The translations under genes and the position numbers were made by a program. The notes beneath the pieces are model-generated. The model worked only from the letters and a program-made list of their open reading frames with translations. It was not told the origin of the DNA and did no database searches. Positions 43,961 through 52,749 of a stretch of DNA of 64,000 bases are shown in pieces. How positions within the stretch are numbered: the stretch's first letter is position 1; each line of letters starts with the position of its first letter. Source of the stretch: Oceanospirillum sp048268485. GTDB lineage: Bacteria; Pseudomonadota; Gammaproteobacteria; Pseudomonadales; Halomonadaceae. The stretch spans positions 52,803 through 116,802 of the forward strand of contig JBLWVL010000011.1 of the NCBI GenBank assembly GCA_048268485.1, given 5' to 3'.

Positions 43961-44524
43961 TTAAGAGGCTTCCATAGGTGCAGGACGCATCTTCTTGTGG
44001 TGCCGATGTTCACCCTTAGGTCCCTTTGGCCCTTTATCCCCCATGTACTGGCGCATCTCTTCCATTAACTCCAGCTTGCTACGTTGCTCCTGGGATAGCA
44101 GAAGATAGATCTCCTGACGCAGCGTTGCACGGTCTTGTATCCGCTCTGCCATCTTCTTCTGGGCATTTTCAATCAGGTCAGCCACTTTGTTTTCATACTG
44201 TTTATCGGTTGGGTCAAGTTTTTGAAGTGCCAGCTGCAGAGAGCGGGGTGAACGGTCTTCGTCCCGTTTTTCCTTATGTTGCTCGAACAGGGATTTTATT
44301 TTGTCAGTCTGCGCATCACTTAGCTTCAGAAAACGTTTCATCTTTTTGAGGCGGTGTTCTGCGTGTTGCTCCTGACACTGCTCTTTATCGCATTTTACAC
44401 GCTGATGGTCGTCTTGCTTTTTACCCGGATGAGCTGCAACCGTGGCGCTTAAAGTTAATGCTGCCAATGTGGAACCCAGTAGGGCGAAAGTTTTTTTGCT
44501 TTTCATATTTTTCAGAAGTGTCAT
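43961..44524 (-). CDS. Spy/CpxP-family periplasmic stress protein
   Basis: A 187-residue protein with a signal peptide ending TVAA-HPGKK, a Cys pair (CDKEQCQEQ) in an acidic/His-rich N-terminus, and two LTXXQ-like motifs (LSDAQ and LSQEQ) that define the Spy/CpxP fold. The C-terminus is Gly/Lys/His-rich and may bind metal. ATG 44524 with GGAG ten bases upstream is preferred to a longer frame from 44617. Divergent from a CpxRA-type system, so it is probably both its target and its feedback inhibitor, as CpxP is. Confidence 0.82.
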   Translation of the reverse strand: MTLLKNMKSKKTFALLGSTLAALTLSATVAAHPGKKQDDHQRVKCDKEQCQEQHAEHRLKKMKRFLKLSDAQTDKIKSLFEQHKEKRDEDRSPRSLQLALQKLDPTDKQYENKVADLIENAQKKMAERIQDRATLRQEIYLLLSQEQRSKLELMEEMRQYMGDKGPKGPKGEHRHHKKMRPAPMEAS

Positions 44525-44623
44525 AAAGGGTATCTCCATCTGATGTTGGTTCTTCCGTTTTTGGAAGTCGTTTTCGATGAAGTGAGTATGATCTTTTACC
44601 ACGCAAAGTTGTGACAATGAGGT

Positions 44624-44638
44624 GTAAAGTTAGGTAAA
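44624..44638 (+). promoter_or_regulatory. Perfect CpxR box between spy-like and cpxRA-like genes
   Basis: GTAAA-GTTAG-GTAAA, an exact match to the E. coli CpxR consensus GTAAA-N5-GTAAA. It lies 100 bases upstream of both divergent start codons, so it can serve both. Confidence 0.8.
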
Positions 44639-44737
44639 ACCCCATCCAGAAAGGAATACAGTGCCTTACGTTAAAGACCAAAGGCAGTATCATTACCCGT
44701 AAGAGACTACTTAGAGATGCACTGCTGAGGTAACACG

Positions 44738-45481
44738 ATGCCTAACGAACGATTATTACTGGTTGATGATGATAAAGAGCTATGCAGCCTGCTGATGGAG
44801 TACCTGAGCGCAGAGGGTTATCAGGTTGATGCTGCCTACGGTGCAGAGCAGGCCATTGATATGTTACAGGGCCAGCGCTATAGCCTGATGGTGCTGGATA
44901 TTATGATGCCGGGTACTACAGGCCTTGAGTTGCTGCAACAGATTCGCCCCAGCCATAAGCTGCCTGTGATTATGCTGACAGGCCGAGGTGATGAGATTGA
45001 CCGTATTCTGGGGCTTGAGATGGGGGCGGATGATTACCTGGGTAAACCCTGTAATCCCCGCGAGTTGCTGGCGCGTATTCGGGCGGTGTTACGGCGCAGT
45101 TTGGCACAGGCTCCGGTGGAGGGGCGACTGACGGATGAGGCAGTCGTTATTGGGCCGGTCAGTGTGAATCCATCAACCCGTGAGGCGAAGGTGTCCGGTG
45201 AGTTGCTGGAGTTGACCAGCGCTGAGTTCAATGTACTGACTTACCTGATGCAGCATGCCGGACAGGTTCTGAGTAAAGAGCAGTTAACCCGCTGGGTTCT
45301 GCATCGTGAACTGACCGCTTATGACAGAGCCATTGATGTCCATGTCAGCCGGGTGCGTCAGAAGTTGGTGCCGCACCTGAGTGGTTCCGGTAAGGACAAA
45401 ATAGATGGCAAGGAGCTGATCAAAACAGTGCGTGGGCAAGGGTATATTTTTGTTTATACCGGCCAGCAAGAGCAGGGCTAA
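44738..45481 (+). CDS. cpxR: OmpR-family response regulator (CpxR-like)
   Basis: A 247-residue regulator. Receiver domain with DDD (10-12), phospho-acceptor D54 (VLDIMMPG), Thr81-region and K of LGKPCNPREL; OmpR-type winged helix from about 145 (LTSAEFNVLTYLM...VHVSRVRQKL). The CpxR assignment rests on the divergent Spy/CpxP gene, the adjacent CpxA-like kinase and the CpxR box in the promoter. Confidence 0.82.
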   Translation: MPNERLLLVDDDKELCSLLMEYLSAEGYQVDAAYGAEQAIDMLQGQRYSLMVLDIMMPGTTGLELLQQIRPSHKLPVIMLTGRGDEIDRILGLEMGADDYLGKPCNPRELLARIRAVLRRSLAQAPVEGRLTDEAVVIGPVSVNPSTREAKVSGELLELTSAEFNVLTYLMQHAGQVLSKEQLTRWVLHRELTAYDRAIDVHVSRVRQKLVPHLSGSGKDKIDGKELIKTVRGQGYIFVYTGQQEQG

Positions 45482-45487
45482 CTGATC

Positions 45488-46867
45488 ATGAGATGGTTAA
45501 ATACGCTATTCTGGAAAATATTTCTCACCATTTGGCTGGTCAGTGCTCTGGGGATGGCAGGAGTCTTTCTGGTTGTTGCTAACAGTAACGATGAGGATCG
45601 TTGGCGACACCTGATTAAATCCCAGTTTAAGCATCAGGCGCTAGAGCTGATTGAGCTTTATGAGGACTCGCAAAAAAGTATTGAGGATAAAAGCTACGGT
45701 AACCTCCTGGATAATCCCTCGCAGGAATCGCCAGCCTGGGTCTTGCCTCGTAATCGGTTTGAAAGTCAGGATTTTTCCGTATTTGATCACCGAAGAGACA
45801 GACGGCCGCCGGTTTGGCTATATGAAGTGGATACGGAACACAGGCGTTTAGGCGTACAGATAACAGGCCACCGTAGGCCACCGCCGCGAGACTCTTTTGC
45901 GATCAAATTAAAGTCTGAGACCGGGAGGGATTATCGTTTGTTAACCGATATTCCATTGCCCCTGAAACATAAAGAGCGCTTCACAGGCTACCTTTTTTCT
46001 ATTCAAATGGTACTGATATTGGCTGTTGCAGCGCTGTCAGCATTAATTCTCAGTATAGTCCTGGTCAGACCGATCCGGCAGCTCAGTGAGTATGTTAAGC
46101 AGATCTATCGTCATGGTGATCTCAGTGCCCGGGCCTCAGCAAAGCTCAGTCGGCGCAGGGATGAGATTGGGGATCTGACCCGGGAATTTGACCAGATGGC
46201 AGACTATGTTGAAGGCACGCTGAAAAATCAGCAACGCCTGTTGCAGGATGTCTCCCATGAACTTCGTGCTCCCATGGCCCGCCTGCAGGTCAGTGCCGGT
46301 TTGGCTGAGCAGCAACTGGGGGAGGGAAGTTCTCTGGCACAGCGGATCAATCGCGAGTGCGAGCGTCTTGATGGTCTGATTGCCGAGATTCTTTCATACA
46401 GCCGCCTTGAAAGTGCCCATAAGGAAGGTGATCGTTTTTCGGTAAAAGAGCTGTTTGATGAACTGATTAGTGATCTCAGGTTCAGTCAGCCCAAACGTCC
46501 TGTGGACGTATCCATTGAACCGGAAGCATTGCAACTGAAGCTCAATCGGGACTTATTGGCACGAGCCTTACGTAACGGTATCGGTAATGCCCTGAAATAT
46601 ACTCCGGAGGATAGCCTGCTGGAGCTTTCTGCCCGTCAGGAGGGGAGCGGGTTGCTGATCCGACTGCGGGATCATGGCGAAGGCATTAATGATGATCTGC
46701 TGAAGGAACTCTTTACACCCTTTGTAAGAGGCTCTGGCGGTCACGGTGATGGTTATGGCCTCGGTATGAGTATCGCCCGCCGGGCTATTGAGCGCCTTGA
46801 CGGTACGCTGGAAGCGGAAAATCATCCTGAAGGTGGTTTGCAGTTATCGATCCGGCTGCCGGGTTAG
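45488..46867 (+). CDS. cpxA: Sensor histidine kinase (CpxA-like)
   Basis: A 459-residue membrane kinase. Two membrane helices (about 8-30 and 165-190) flank a periplasmic domain, then HAMP (PIRQLSEYVKQI), H box DVSHELRAPMARL, N box NGIGNALKYTP, G1 DHGEGI and G2 GYGLGMSIA. It starts seven bases after the regulator gene. The periplasmic domain is charged and Arg/Pro-rich (RRDRRPP). CpxA-type signal: envelope stress, with the neighbouring Spy-like protein. Confidence 0.85.
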   Translation: MRWLNTLFWKIFLTIWLVSALGMAGVFLVVANSNDEDRWRHLIKSQFKHQALELIELYEDSQKSIEDKSYGNLLDNPSQESPAWVLPRNRFESQDFSVFDHRRDRRPPVWLYEVDTEHRRLGVQITGHRRPPPRDSFAIKLKSETGRDYRLLTDIPLPLKHKERFTGYLFSIQMVLILAVAALSALILSIVLVRPIRQLSEYVKQIYRHGDLSARASAKLSRRRDEIGDLTREFDQMADYVEGTLKNQQRLLQDVSHELRAPMARLQVSAGLAEQQLGEGSSLAQRINRECERLDGLIAEILSYSRLESAHKEGDRFSVKELFDELISDLRFSQPKRPVDVSIEPEALQLKLNRDLLARALRNGIGNALKYTPEDSLLELSARQEGSGLLIRLRDHGEGINDDLLKELFTPFVRGSGGHGDGYGLGMSIARRAIERLDGTLEAENHPEGGLQLSIRLPG

Positions 46868-46886
46868 CACAAGCGAACCACAAAAA

Positions 46887-46920
46887 GGGGCGGATGCTTT
46901 TATAAGCATCCGCCTTTTTT
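46887..46920 (+). terminator. Terminator of the cpxRA-like operon
   Basis: GGCGGATGCTT (46889-46899) and AAGCATCCGCC (46904-46914): perfect 11-bp stem, four-base loop, then six T. The purine run on the other side lets it serve the convergent gene too. Confidence 0.96.
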
Positions 46921-46948
46921 GTGCATTAGGTTGCAGACTGAGGGACTC

Positions 46949-47566
46949 TTAACTCTTCAGCCCCAGATAGACACCAGCGCTCATCATAATGCCACCGGCG
47001 CTCTTGTTCAGGCGGTTTACCGATTGCTCCGAGCGCAGCATCTTACTGGCCCAGGCGGCAAAGGCGGCAATTAGCATCAGGCCTGATAACAAGGCGATAA
47101 AGGTCAGTACTGAGGCCAGCCCGATATCCTGAGCGGTCAGCACGGTCAGATCCATAAAGGTTGGTAAGAAGGCGATATAGAAGAGGATCACTTTAGGGTT
47201 GGAGGCGGAGATCAGAAAACCCTGAATAAAGCCTGCAACCATACCCTGCTCGCTGCCCGCATTACCCTGCTGGCTCAGATCCGGCTTGCTGGTGAACATT
47301 TTGTATCCCAGATAGAGCAGGTAGGCAGCACCCACATAGCGGATAATTGTAAACAATCCACCCCAATGCTCAGCAACGGCGGCCAAACCCAGGCAGGCCA
47401 GTATCAGATAGACAATATCACTGGCAATCATGCCCACGGCCATTGGCAGGCAGCTACGTGCACCAAACATCATACCTCTGGCCAGAATGGCAAATACACC
47501 AGGCCCCGGAGTGATACCAAAGATAAAGAGTGCGATAAAAAATGTCAGAGCACTTTCAAATGACAT
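46949..47566 (-). CDS. LysE/RhtB-family translocator
   Basis: A 205-residue, six-helix exporter with the motif GITPGPGVFAILARGMMFGAR near the N-terminus and NPKVILFYIAFLPTF mid-protein. A second member of the family in this window (the first ends at 6181). AAGGAACAG upstream supports the ATG. Substrate unknown. Confidence 0.86.
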   Translation of the reverse strand: MSFESALTFFIALFIFGITPGPGVFAILARGMMFGARSCLPMAVGMIASDIVYLILACLGLAAVAEHWGGLFTIIRYVGAAYLLYLGYKMFTSKPDLSQQGNAGSEQGMVAGFIQGFLISASNPKVILFYIAFLPTFMDLTVLTAQDIGLASVLTFIALLSGLMLIAAFAAWASKMLRSEQSVNRLNKSAGGIMMSAGVYLGLKS

Positions 47567-48095
47567 GGTCTGTTCCTTTGGGTGAAAGTGGCAGGGCGAT
47601 TAATAGTAAGACACGGCACTGGCTGCGGCCTGCAACAGAATGGCCATGTTTCTATTTTCAGGCGCAATGCTGTGATTGTAAAGGATGCTGCGGGTCAGCA
47701 GTCTTTTTTGTGTGCGCTGCAGCCTTGTTCTCCGCCGGGAAAAAAAGACCCACAGGACGGAACAATTTGTCAGATGGGTGCTATCTGTTAAATACAAGGG
47801 TGGATCGCTACGACTTTAGAGGTAATATTCGCCCAATTGATAAGTTATTTACTCATTTTAGCTCAAGACTTTTCAGTCAGAATCCGTATAATTCTGCGCC
47901 ATCCACGGGGAATTGTAGACAAAATGTCTCATCAATTATCTGATCCTGTAGATGGTTCATGTGTACCCTCGATGATAACTAAAAAGGGATATCCAGAGAC
48001 TCTGCCCGACTGTTTGACTAAGACGGGTCGGAGAAGCCAAAAGCTGATTTCTGGTGTCGGTTCAATCCCAACAATACGATGAATGGCAAAGCTCT
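47567..48095. other. Gene-free 529-bp leader of mqo
   Basis: I see no supported gene here. TATAAT at 47887-47892 could be a -10 for mqo, without a good -35. AGACA-AAA-TGTCT (47917-47929) is a small hairpin. The rest shows nothing I can name. Confidence 0.5.
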
Positions 48096-49601
48096 ATGAC
48101 CGCAAAAACTGCAGATGTGTTGCTAGTAGGGGCCGGTGCGATGAGCACGACCCTGGGTATGCTGTTAAAGCAGCTGGATCCCAATATTAACCTCATTATG
48201 GTAGAGCGCCTTGACCATGTGGCGCACGAGAGTACCGATGGCTGGAACAATGCCGGTACTGGTCACGCTGCATACTGTGAGCTGAACTATACCCCTCAGC
48301 AAGCTGATGGCAGCGTCAATACTACCAAAGCCTTCGCAATCAACTCGGCCTTTGAGGTCAGCCTGCAATTCTGGTCCTATCTTGTGGAGCAGAAGGCACT
48401 TCCTTCCCCTGAAAAGTTTATTAATACGGCACCGCACTGCAGCTTTGTCTGGGGTGAGAAGAATGTCGAGTTTTTGCGTGCCCGCTATCAGACCCTCAGT
48501 CAGTCCCAGGCTTTTGTAGATATGGAGTTCTCTGAAGATCACGAAGTGATTCGTCAGTGGATGCCGTTGGTAATGCAGAATCGTGATCCTTCCGAAAAAG
48601 TTGCAGCAACCCGCGTGCGTTATGGCTCTGATGTTGATTTTGGTTCCGTAGCCCGCAACATGGTTGACCACCTGCAGAAACAGGACGGCTTTGAACTGCT
48701 GCTGAGCCACAATGTTCAGGACATCGACAAAGCCAAAGATGGTCGCTGGAACGTTAAGTTAAAAGATAAAAATGGCAACAATGTGACAATTAATGCCGGT
48801 TTTGTCTTCTTGGGAGCAGGTGGTGGTGCTTTGCCGCTGCTGCAGAAGTCCGGTGTAGAAGAAGGTAAAGGCTACGGCGGTTTCCCGGTAAGCGGTATGT
48901 GGCTGGTTTGTAAGAAGCCTGAAATTGTTGAGCAGCATATGGCGAAAGTTTACGGGATGGCACCGATCGGTGCGCCTCCAATGTCTGTGCCGCATCTGGA
49001 TACCCGGATTATTAATGGCGAGAAGGCATTGTTGTTTGGTCCTTTTGCCGGTTTCACGACCAAGTTTCTGAAAAAGGGCTCCATGTTTGACCTGGTCAGC
49101 ACCATCCGCCCGGACAACCTGATGCCAATGATGTCCGTGGGCATGAACAATATGGATCTGACCAAGTACCTGATCAGTGAAGTGCGTCAGTCCCACAGTG
49201 CCCGCTGTGATTCTCTGCGGAATTTTTTCCCGGAAGCTCAGGATGATGACTGGGAACTGGCGATGGCAGGTCAACGGGTGCAGATCATCAAGAAAGATGA
49301 GCAGGGGAAAGGAAAGCTGGAGTTCGGTACAGAAGCGATCACCACTGCTGATGGCTCTCTGGCAGCCCTGCTGGGCGCGTCCCCCGGTGCATCGACTTCG
49401 GTTAATACCATGATTGGAATTATCGAAAAATGCTTTAAAGACCGTCTGGCCTCGGATGGTTGGCAGGATAAGATCAAAGAGATGGTGCCTTCCTATGGCT
49501 TCACACTTTCTGATCAGCCGGAAATGCTGAAAGAGATACGCCAGCGTACATTAACAACCCTGCAGCTGGATAAAGAAGCTAAGACAGAACAGGCTCAGTA
49601 A
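48096..49601 (+). CDS. mqo: Malate:quinone oxidoreductase
   Basis: A 501-residue FAD-dependent membrane-associated enzyme oxidising malate to oxaloacetate with quinone reduction. Family blocks are DVLLVGAGAMSTTLG, WNNAGTGHAAYCELNYTPQ, FLGAGGGALPLLQ and the final LLGASPGASTSV. The ATG at 48096 fits other Mqo N-termini although no SD is visible; an in-frame GTG at 48054 has no SD either. A cytosolic NAD malate dehydrogenase is not in the window. Confidence 0.93.
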   Translation: MTAKTADVLLVGAGAMSTTLGMLLKQLDPNINLIMVERLDHVAHESTDGWNNAGTGHAAYCELNYTPQQADGSVNTTKAFAINSAFEVSLQFWSYLVEQKALPSPEKFINTAPHCSFVWGEKNVEFLRARYQTLSQSQAFVDMEFSEDHEVIRQWMPLVMQNRDPSEKVAATRVRYGSDVDFGSVARNMVDHLQKQDGFELLLSHNVQDIDKAKDGRWNVKLKDKNGNNVTINAGFVFLGAGGGALPLLQKSGVEEGKGYGGFPVSGMWLVCKKPEIVEQHMAKVYGMAPIGAPPMSVPHLDTRIINGEKALLFGPFAGFTTKFLKKGSMFDLVSTIRPDNLMPMMSVGMNNMDLTKYLISEVRQSHSARCDSLRNFFPEAQDDDWELAMAGQRVQIIKKDEQGKGKLEFGTEAITTADGSLAALLGASPGASTSVNTMIGIIEKCFKDRLASDGWQDKIKEMVPSYGFTLSDQPEMLKEIRQRTLTTLQLDKEAKTEQAQ

Positions 49602-49650
49602 GCTTGTGCCTGTTTTAAGCGGTGACTCTTCAGGACTGCAGTGTTAGCGT

Positions 49651-49681
49651 AAAAAACGGCAGCTTAGGCTGCCGTTTTTTT
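49651..49681. terminator. Bidirectional terminator, left edge of the pyrimidine/F420 island
   Basis: AACGGCAGC (49655-49663) and GCTGCCGTT (49668-49676), A run before and T run after. It serves mqo and the convergent dihydropyrimidinase operon. The 31 bases differ at only two positions from the terminator at 62025-62055. Confidence 0.94.
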
Positions 49682-49723
49682 GTCCGTATAAATTGAGTGC
49701 TATCCAGCTTCTGATCTGAATGA

Positions 49724-51160
49724 TTAGTTACGATCAACGGGTTTAGGCTCCGCCAGCGATAAGCGTTTCTCTAATGCCTGGTAGAAGGGGGCATAGGGTG
49801 CGCGTTTAACATATTGCCCATCTCCTTGTGCTGCTAAAAGCTTGCCATTATCGAAGGCTACTTTGCCATTACAAATGGTGGTAACAGGGACTCCTGATAC
49901 CGTCATGCCTTCAAAGATGCTGTGCTCAATATTAGACCAGTGGCTCTTCGCTGAGAGAGTTTTGCTCTGCTCTGGGTCCCAGATCACCAAATCGGCATCC
50001 GCACCTTCACGAATAGAGCCTTTTTGAGGATAAAGATTAAAGATCTTCGCCGTATTGGTTGAGGTTAGCGCAACAAACTCATTGGCGGTAATCTTGCCGG
50101 AGTTGACACCTTTATCCCACAGCACCATTAAGCGCTCTTCCACACCGGCTGTCCCGTTTGGAATCTTGGTGAAATCCTCTTTACCCATGGCTTTCTGTTC
50201 CGCGCAGAAGGCACAGTGATCCGTTGCGGTGGTTTGCAAGGTTCCGCCCTGAACCGCTTTCCAAAGGGCATCCTGATGATGCTTGGGCCGGAATGGCGGG
50301 CTCATGACATGGGCGGCAGCGGTTTCCCAGTCAGTGTTCTGATAAACACTGTCATCCACAACTAAGTGCCCTGCCAGCACTTCACCAAAGACCGTTTGAC
50401 CGTGATCTTTAGCATAGCGAATAGCATCTGCCGCTTCTTCCGTAGAAACATGCACCAGATAAATAGGAGCCCCCAAGGTCTTGGCAATAGAGATCGCCCG
50501 GTTGGCGGCTTCACCTTCGACTGACGATGGGCGGGACAGAGGATGAGCTTCAGGGCCGTTCATACCTTTTTGTAGCATTTTCTGCTGGAGGTGAAAGACC
50601 AGCTCGCCATTTTCCGCGTGAACGGTTGGCACAGCGCCGAGCTCTAAGCACTGGGTAAAACTAGCCACCAGAATATCATCCGTGGCCATAATGGCATTTT
50701 TATAGGCCATAAAGTGTTTGAAAGAGTTAACCCCATGCTCTTTTACCAAGGTGGTCATCTCTTTGGCGACGGAGTCATCCCACCAGGTAATCGCCACATG
50801 GAAGGAGTAGTTGGCATGGGCTTTCTCAGACCAGTCACGCCACTGCTGATAGGCTTCCAGTAGGGATTGCTGTGGGCTTGGAATAACAAAATCAATAATG
50901 GTCGTGGTGCCACCGGCCAGCGCAGCGGCGGTTCCGGAGGCAAAGTCATCTTTTGCCACGGTGCCCATAAAGGGCAACTGCATATGGGTGTGTGGGTCGA
51001 TACCGCCGGGCATAATCAACTTGCCGGTTGCATCGATCACCTCAGCATCGGGTGCTGACAAATCAGCACCTATTTGAATGATTTTACCGTTATCGCACAG
51101 AAGATCCGCTTCTCGGCTTTCTTCATGGGTAACAATAGTGCCACCTTTAATCAGTAACAT
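49724..51160 (-). CDS. hydA: Dihydropyrimidinase / hydantoinase
   Basis: A 478-residue amidohydrolase that opens dihydrouracil/dihydrothymine or hydantoin rings to N-carbamoyl amino acids. The binuclear metal site is complete: H57 and H59 (DPHTH), the carboxylated lysine K148 (SFKHF), H181 (TVHAEN), H237 (LVHVST) and D314 (ATDHC). Tyr152 in the MAYK loop is typical of dihydropyrimidinases. Third gene of the minus-strand operon, 18 bases after the permease gene. GGGAG nine bases before the ATG. Confidence 0.92.
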   Translation of the reverse strand: MLLIKGGTIVTHEESREADLLCDNGKIIQIGADLSAPDAEVIDATGKLIMPGGIDPHTHMQLPFMGTVAKDDFASGTAAALAGGTTTIIDFVIPSPQQSLLEAYQQWRDWSEKAHANYSFHVAITWWDDSVAKEMTTLVKEHGVNSFKHFMAYKNAIMATDDILVASFTQCLELGAVPTVHAENGELVFHLQQKMLQKGMNGPEAHPLSRPSSVEGEAANRAISIAKTLGAPIYLVHVSTEEAADAIRYAKDHGQTVFGEVLAGHLVVDDSVYQNTDWETAAAHVMSPPFRPKHHQDALWKAVQGGTLQTTATDHCAFCAEQKAMGKEDFTKIPNGTAGVEERLMVLWDKGVNSGKITANEFVALTSTNTAKIFNLYPQKGSIREGADADLVIWDPEQSKTLSAKSHWSNIEHSIFEGMTVSGVPVTTICNGKVAFDNGKLLAAQGDGQYVKRAPYAPFYQALEKRLSLAEPKPVDRN

Positions 51161-51178
51161 AATATAGGTCTCCCTTAA

Positions 51179-52669
51179 TTAAGCGGCGCTGCTGCTAACG
51201 ATTTGTTGTTTATTGGCTGCCGATTGTTTGCTTGCCACAAGAAAGTAAATAAGAGCACCGGTAAATGCACCGGTAAACCAGCCGTAATCGTAGAACCAGC
51301 TAAGGGCATCAACAGCAAAAGATGCAATGGTTACAGCAACAGGAACTGCAAATGCGATAAGGCCTGCAGGGTTGAATGCGGGGTAATCACCCTTAGAAGA
51401 GTAGAGTGCGATAAGGTCGAGGTTTTGTTTTTTGATCAGGAAATAATCCACGATCATAATACCGGCGATAGGCCCCAGAAGGCTTGAATAACCCAATAGC
51501 CAGTTGGTGTACATACTTTCGACACTAACATCGGACACGATCCAGCCCATTTTCTTCAGCAGTTCCCAGCCCATCAATACAATACCTACTGCACCTGTCA
51601 TCAGTACGCCGCGGGTATGGTTGATCAGTTTGGGAGCGATATTCTGGAAATCATTGGTAGGGGATACAATGTTGGCGGCGGTATTAGTGGAGATGGTGGC
51701 AATGATAATTAAAACCATCGCAATAGCGACCCAGAACGGGCTATCAATTTTACCGATTAAAGAGATAGGGTCAGAGATGGTTTCCCCTACCAGTGTTGTT
51801 GATGCCGCCGTCAGAACAACACCTAGTGCGGCAAAGAAGAACATGGTCAGAGGTAAGCCTAAAATCTGGCCAATAACCTGATCTTTTTGAGATTTAGCAT
51901 AGCGGCTAAAGTCGGGGATATTCAGTGATAGTGTAGCCCAGAAGCCGATCATTGCGGTTAAGCCGCCAAAGAAATAACCCCAAAAACTGGCACCTTCAGG
52001 GCGTGTTGCCGGTGTTGCTAATACTTCAACAAAGGATACCTTGCCGCTGGCCCAAAACATCAGACCCAGGCTAACAACTAACAGCAGCGGTGCGGCCAGG
52101 GTTTCCAGCCACTTGATAGATTCTGCGCCACGGATCACGACATACATCTGTAATGCCCAGAAAATAAAGAAGCCAATCACCTCACCGACGCCCCCTAAGG
52201 AAGCCCAGCTGTCTGAGAAGGCCGAGAACAATAAGTGAATCGCTAAACCGCCAAACATGGTTTGAATACCAAACCAGCCACAGGCGACCAGTCCACGGAT
52301 AAGGCAGGGGATGTTAGAACCTACAATACCAAATGAGGAGCGTAAGACCACCGGAAAAGGGATACCAAACTTGGTTCCGGGGTAGGCGTTCATTGTCAGA
52401 GGAAAAAGTAAGATAACATTGGCCACAAGAATAGTTATCAGGGCTTCAGTAACTGACAAACCAAAGTAAGCGGTTAATACACCGCCCAGGGTGTAAGAGG
52501 GTACGCAGATCGCCATACCAACCCAAAGGGCTGCAATATTAAAAATACCCCAGGTTCGCTCCTTGATTTTTGTTGGGGCCAGGTCATCGCTGTAAGCGGG
52601 GCTGGACTTCAGGTCATCTTTTGCATCCAGTTCGTAAAATTCGCCTTGTTTTATCGCTTTACTCGTCAT
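51179..52669 (-). CDS. NCS1-family nucleobase/hydantoin permease
   Basis: A 496-residue, 12-helix transporter with NCS1 landmarks: ERTWGIFNIAALWVGMAICVP near the N-terminus, RGLVACGWFGIQTMFGG in the middle, and ATISTNTAANIVSPTNDF. NCS1 carriers import uracil, allantoin, cytosine or hydantoins. Placed between the amidohydrolase and dihydropyrimidinase genes, so it most likely imports the pyrimidine or hydantoin degraded by them. Confidence 0.9.
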   Translation of the reverse strand: MTSKAIKQGEFYELDAKDDLKSSPAYSDDLAPTKIKERTWGIFNIAALWVGMAICVPSYTLGGVLTAYFGLSVTEALITILVANVILLFPLTMNAYPGTKFGIPFPVVLRSSFGIVGSNIPCLIRGLVACGWFGIQTMFGGLAIHLLFSAFSDSWASLGGVGEVIGFFIFWALQMYVVIRGAESIKWLETLAAPLLLVVSLGLMFWASGKVSFVEVLATPATRPEGASFWGYFFGGLTAMIGFWATLSLNIPDFSRYAKSQKDQVIGQILGLPLTMFFFAALGVVLTAASTTLVGETISDPISLIGKIDSPFWVAIAMVLIIIATISTNTAANIVSPTNDFQNIAPKLINHTRGVLMTGAVGIVLMGWELLKKMGWIVSDVSVESMYTNWLLGYSSLLGPIAGIMIVDYFLIKKQNLDLIALYSSKGDYPAFNPAGLIAFAVPVAVTIASFAVDALSWFYDYGWFTGAFTGALIYFLVASKQSAANKQQIVSSSAA

Positions 52670-52749
52670 CTTTGCACCTTTCGATTTTTGATTATGGTGT
52701 GCAAAAGCACGGTTATCCTAGGGGAAATGTTTTTAAAGGGAGAAATCGC

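Noticed and set aside
47567..48095. Small frames upstream of mqo (several of 60-130 codons on both strands)
   Set aside because: No SD, no hydrophobic or domain-like pattern, and mutually overlapping; treated as non-coding.
49724..51160. Allantoinase as identity of the dihydropyrimidinase
   Set aside because: Context with a RutR repressor and a ureidopropionase-type enzyme, and the MAYK loop, favour dihydropyrimidinase/hydantoinase; no allantoin genes (ureidoglycolate, allantoate-specific) are present.
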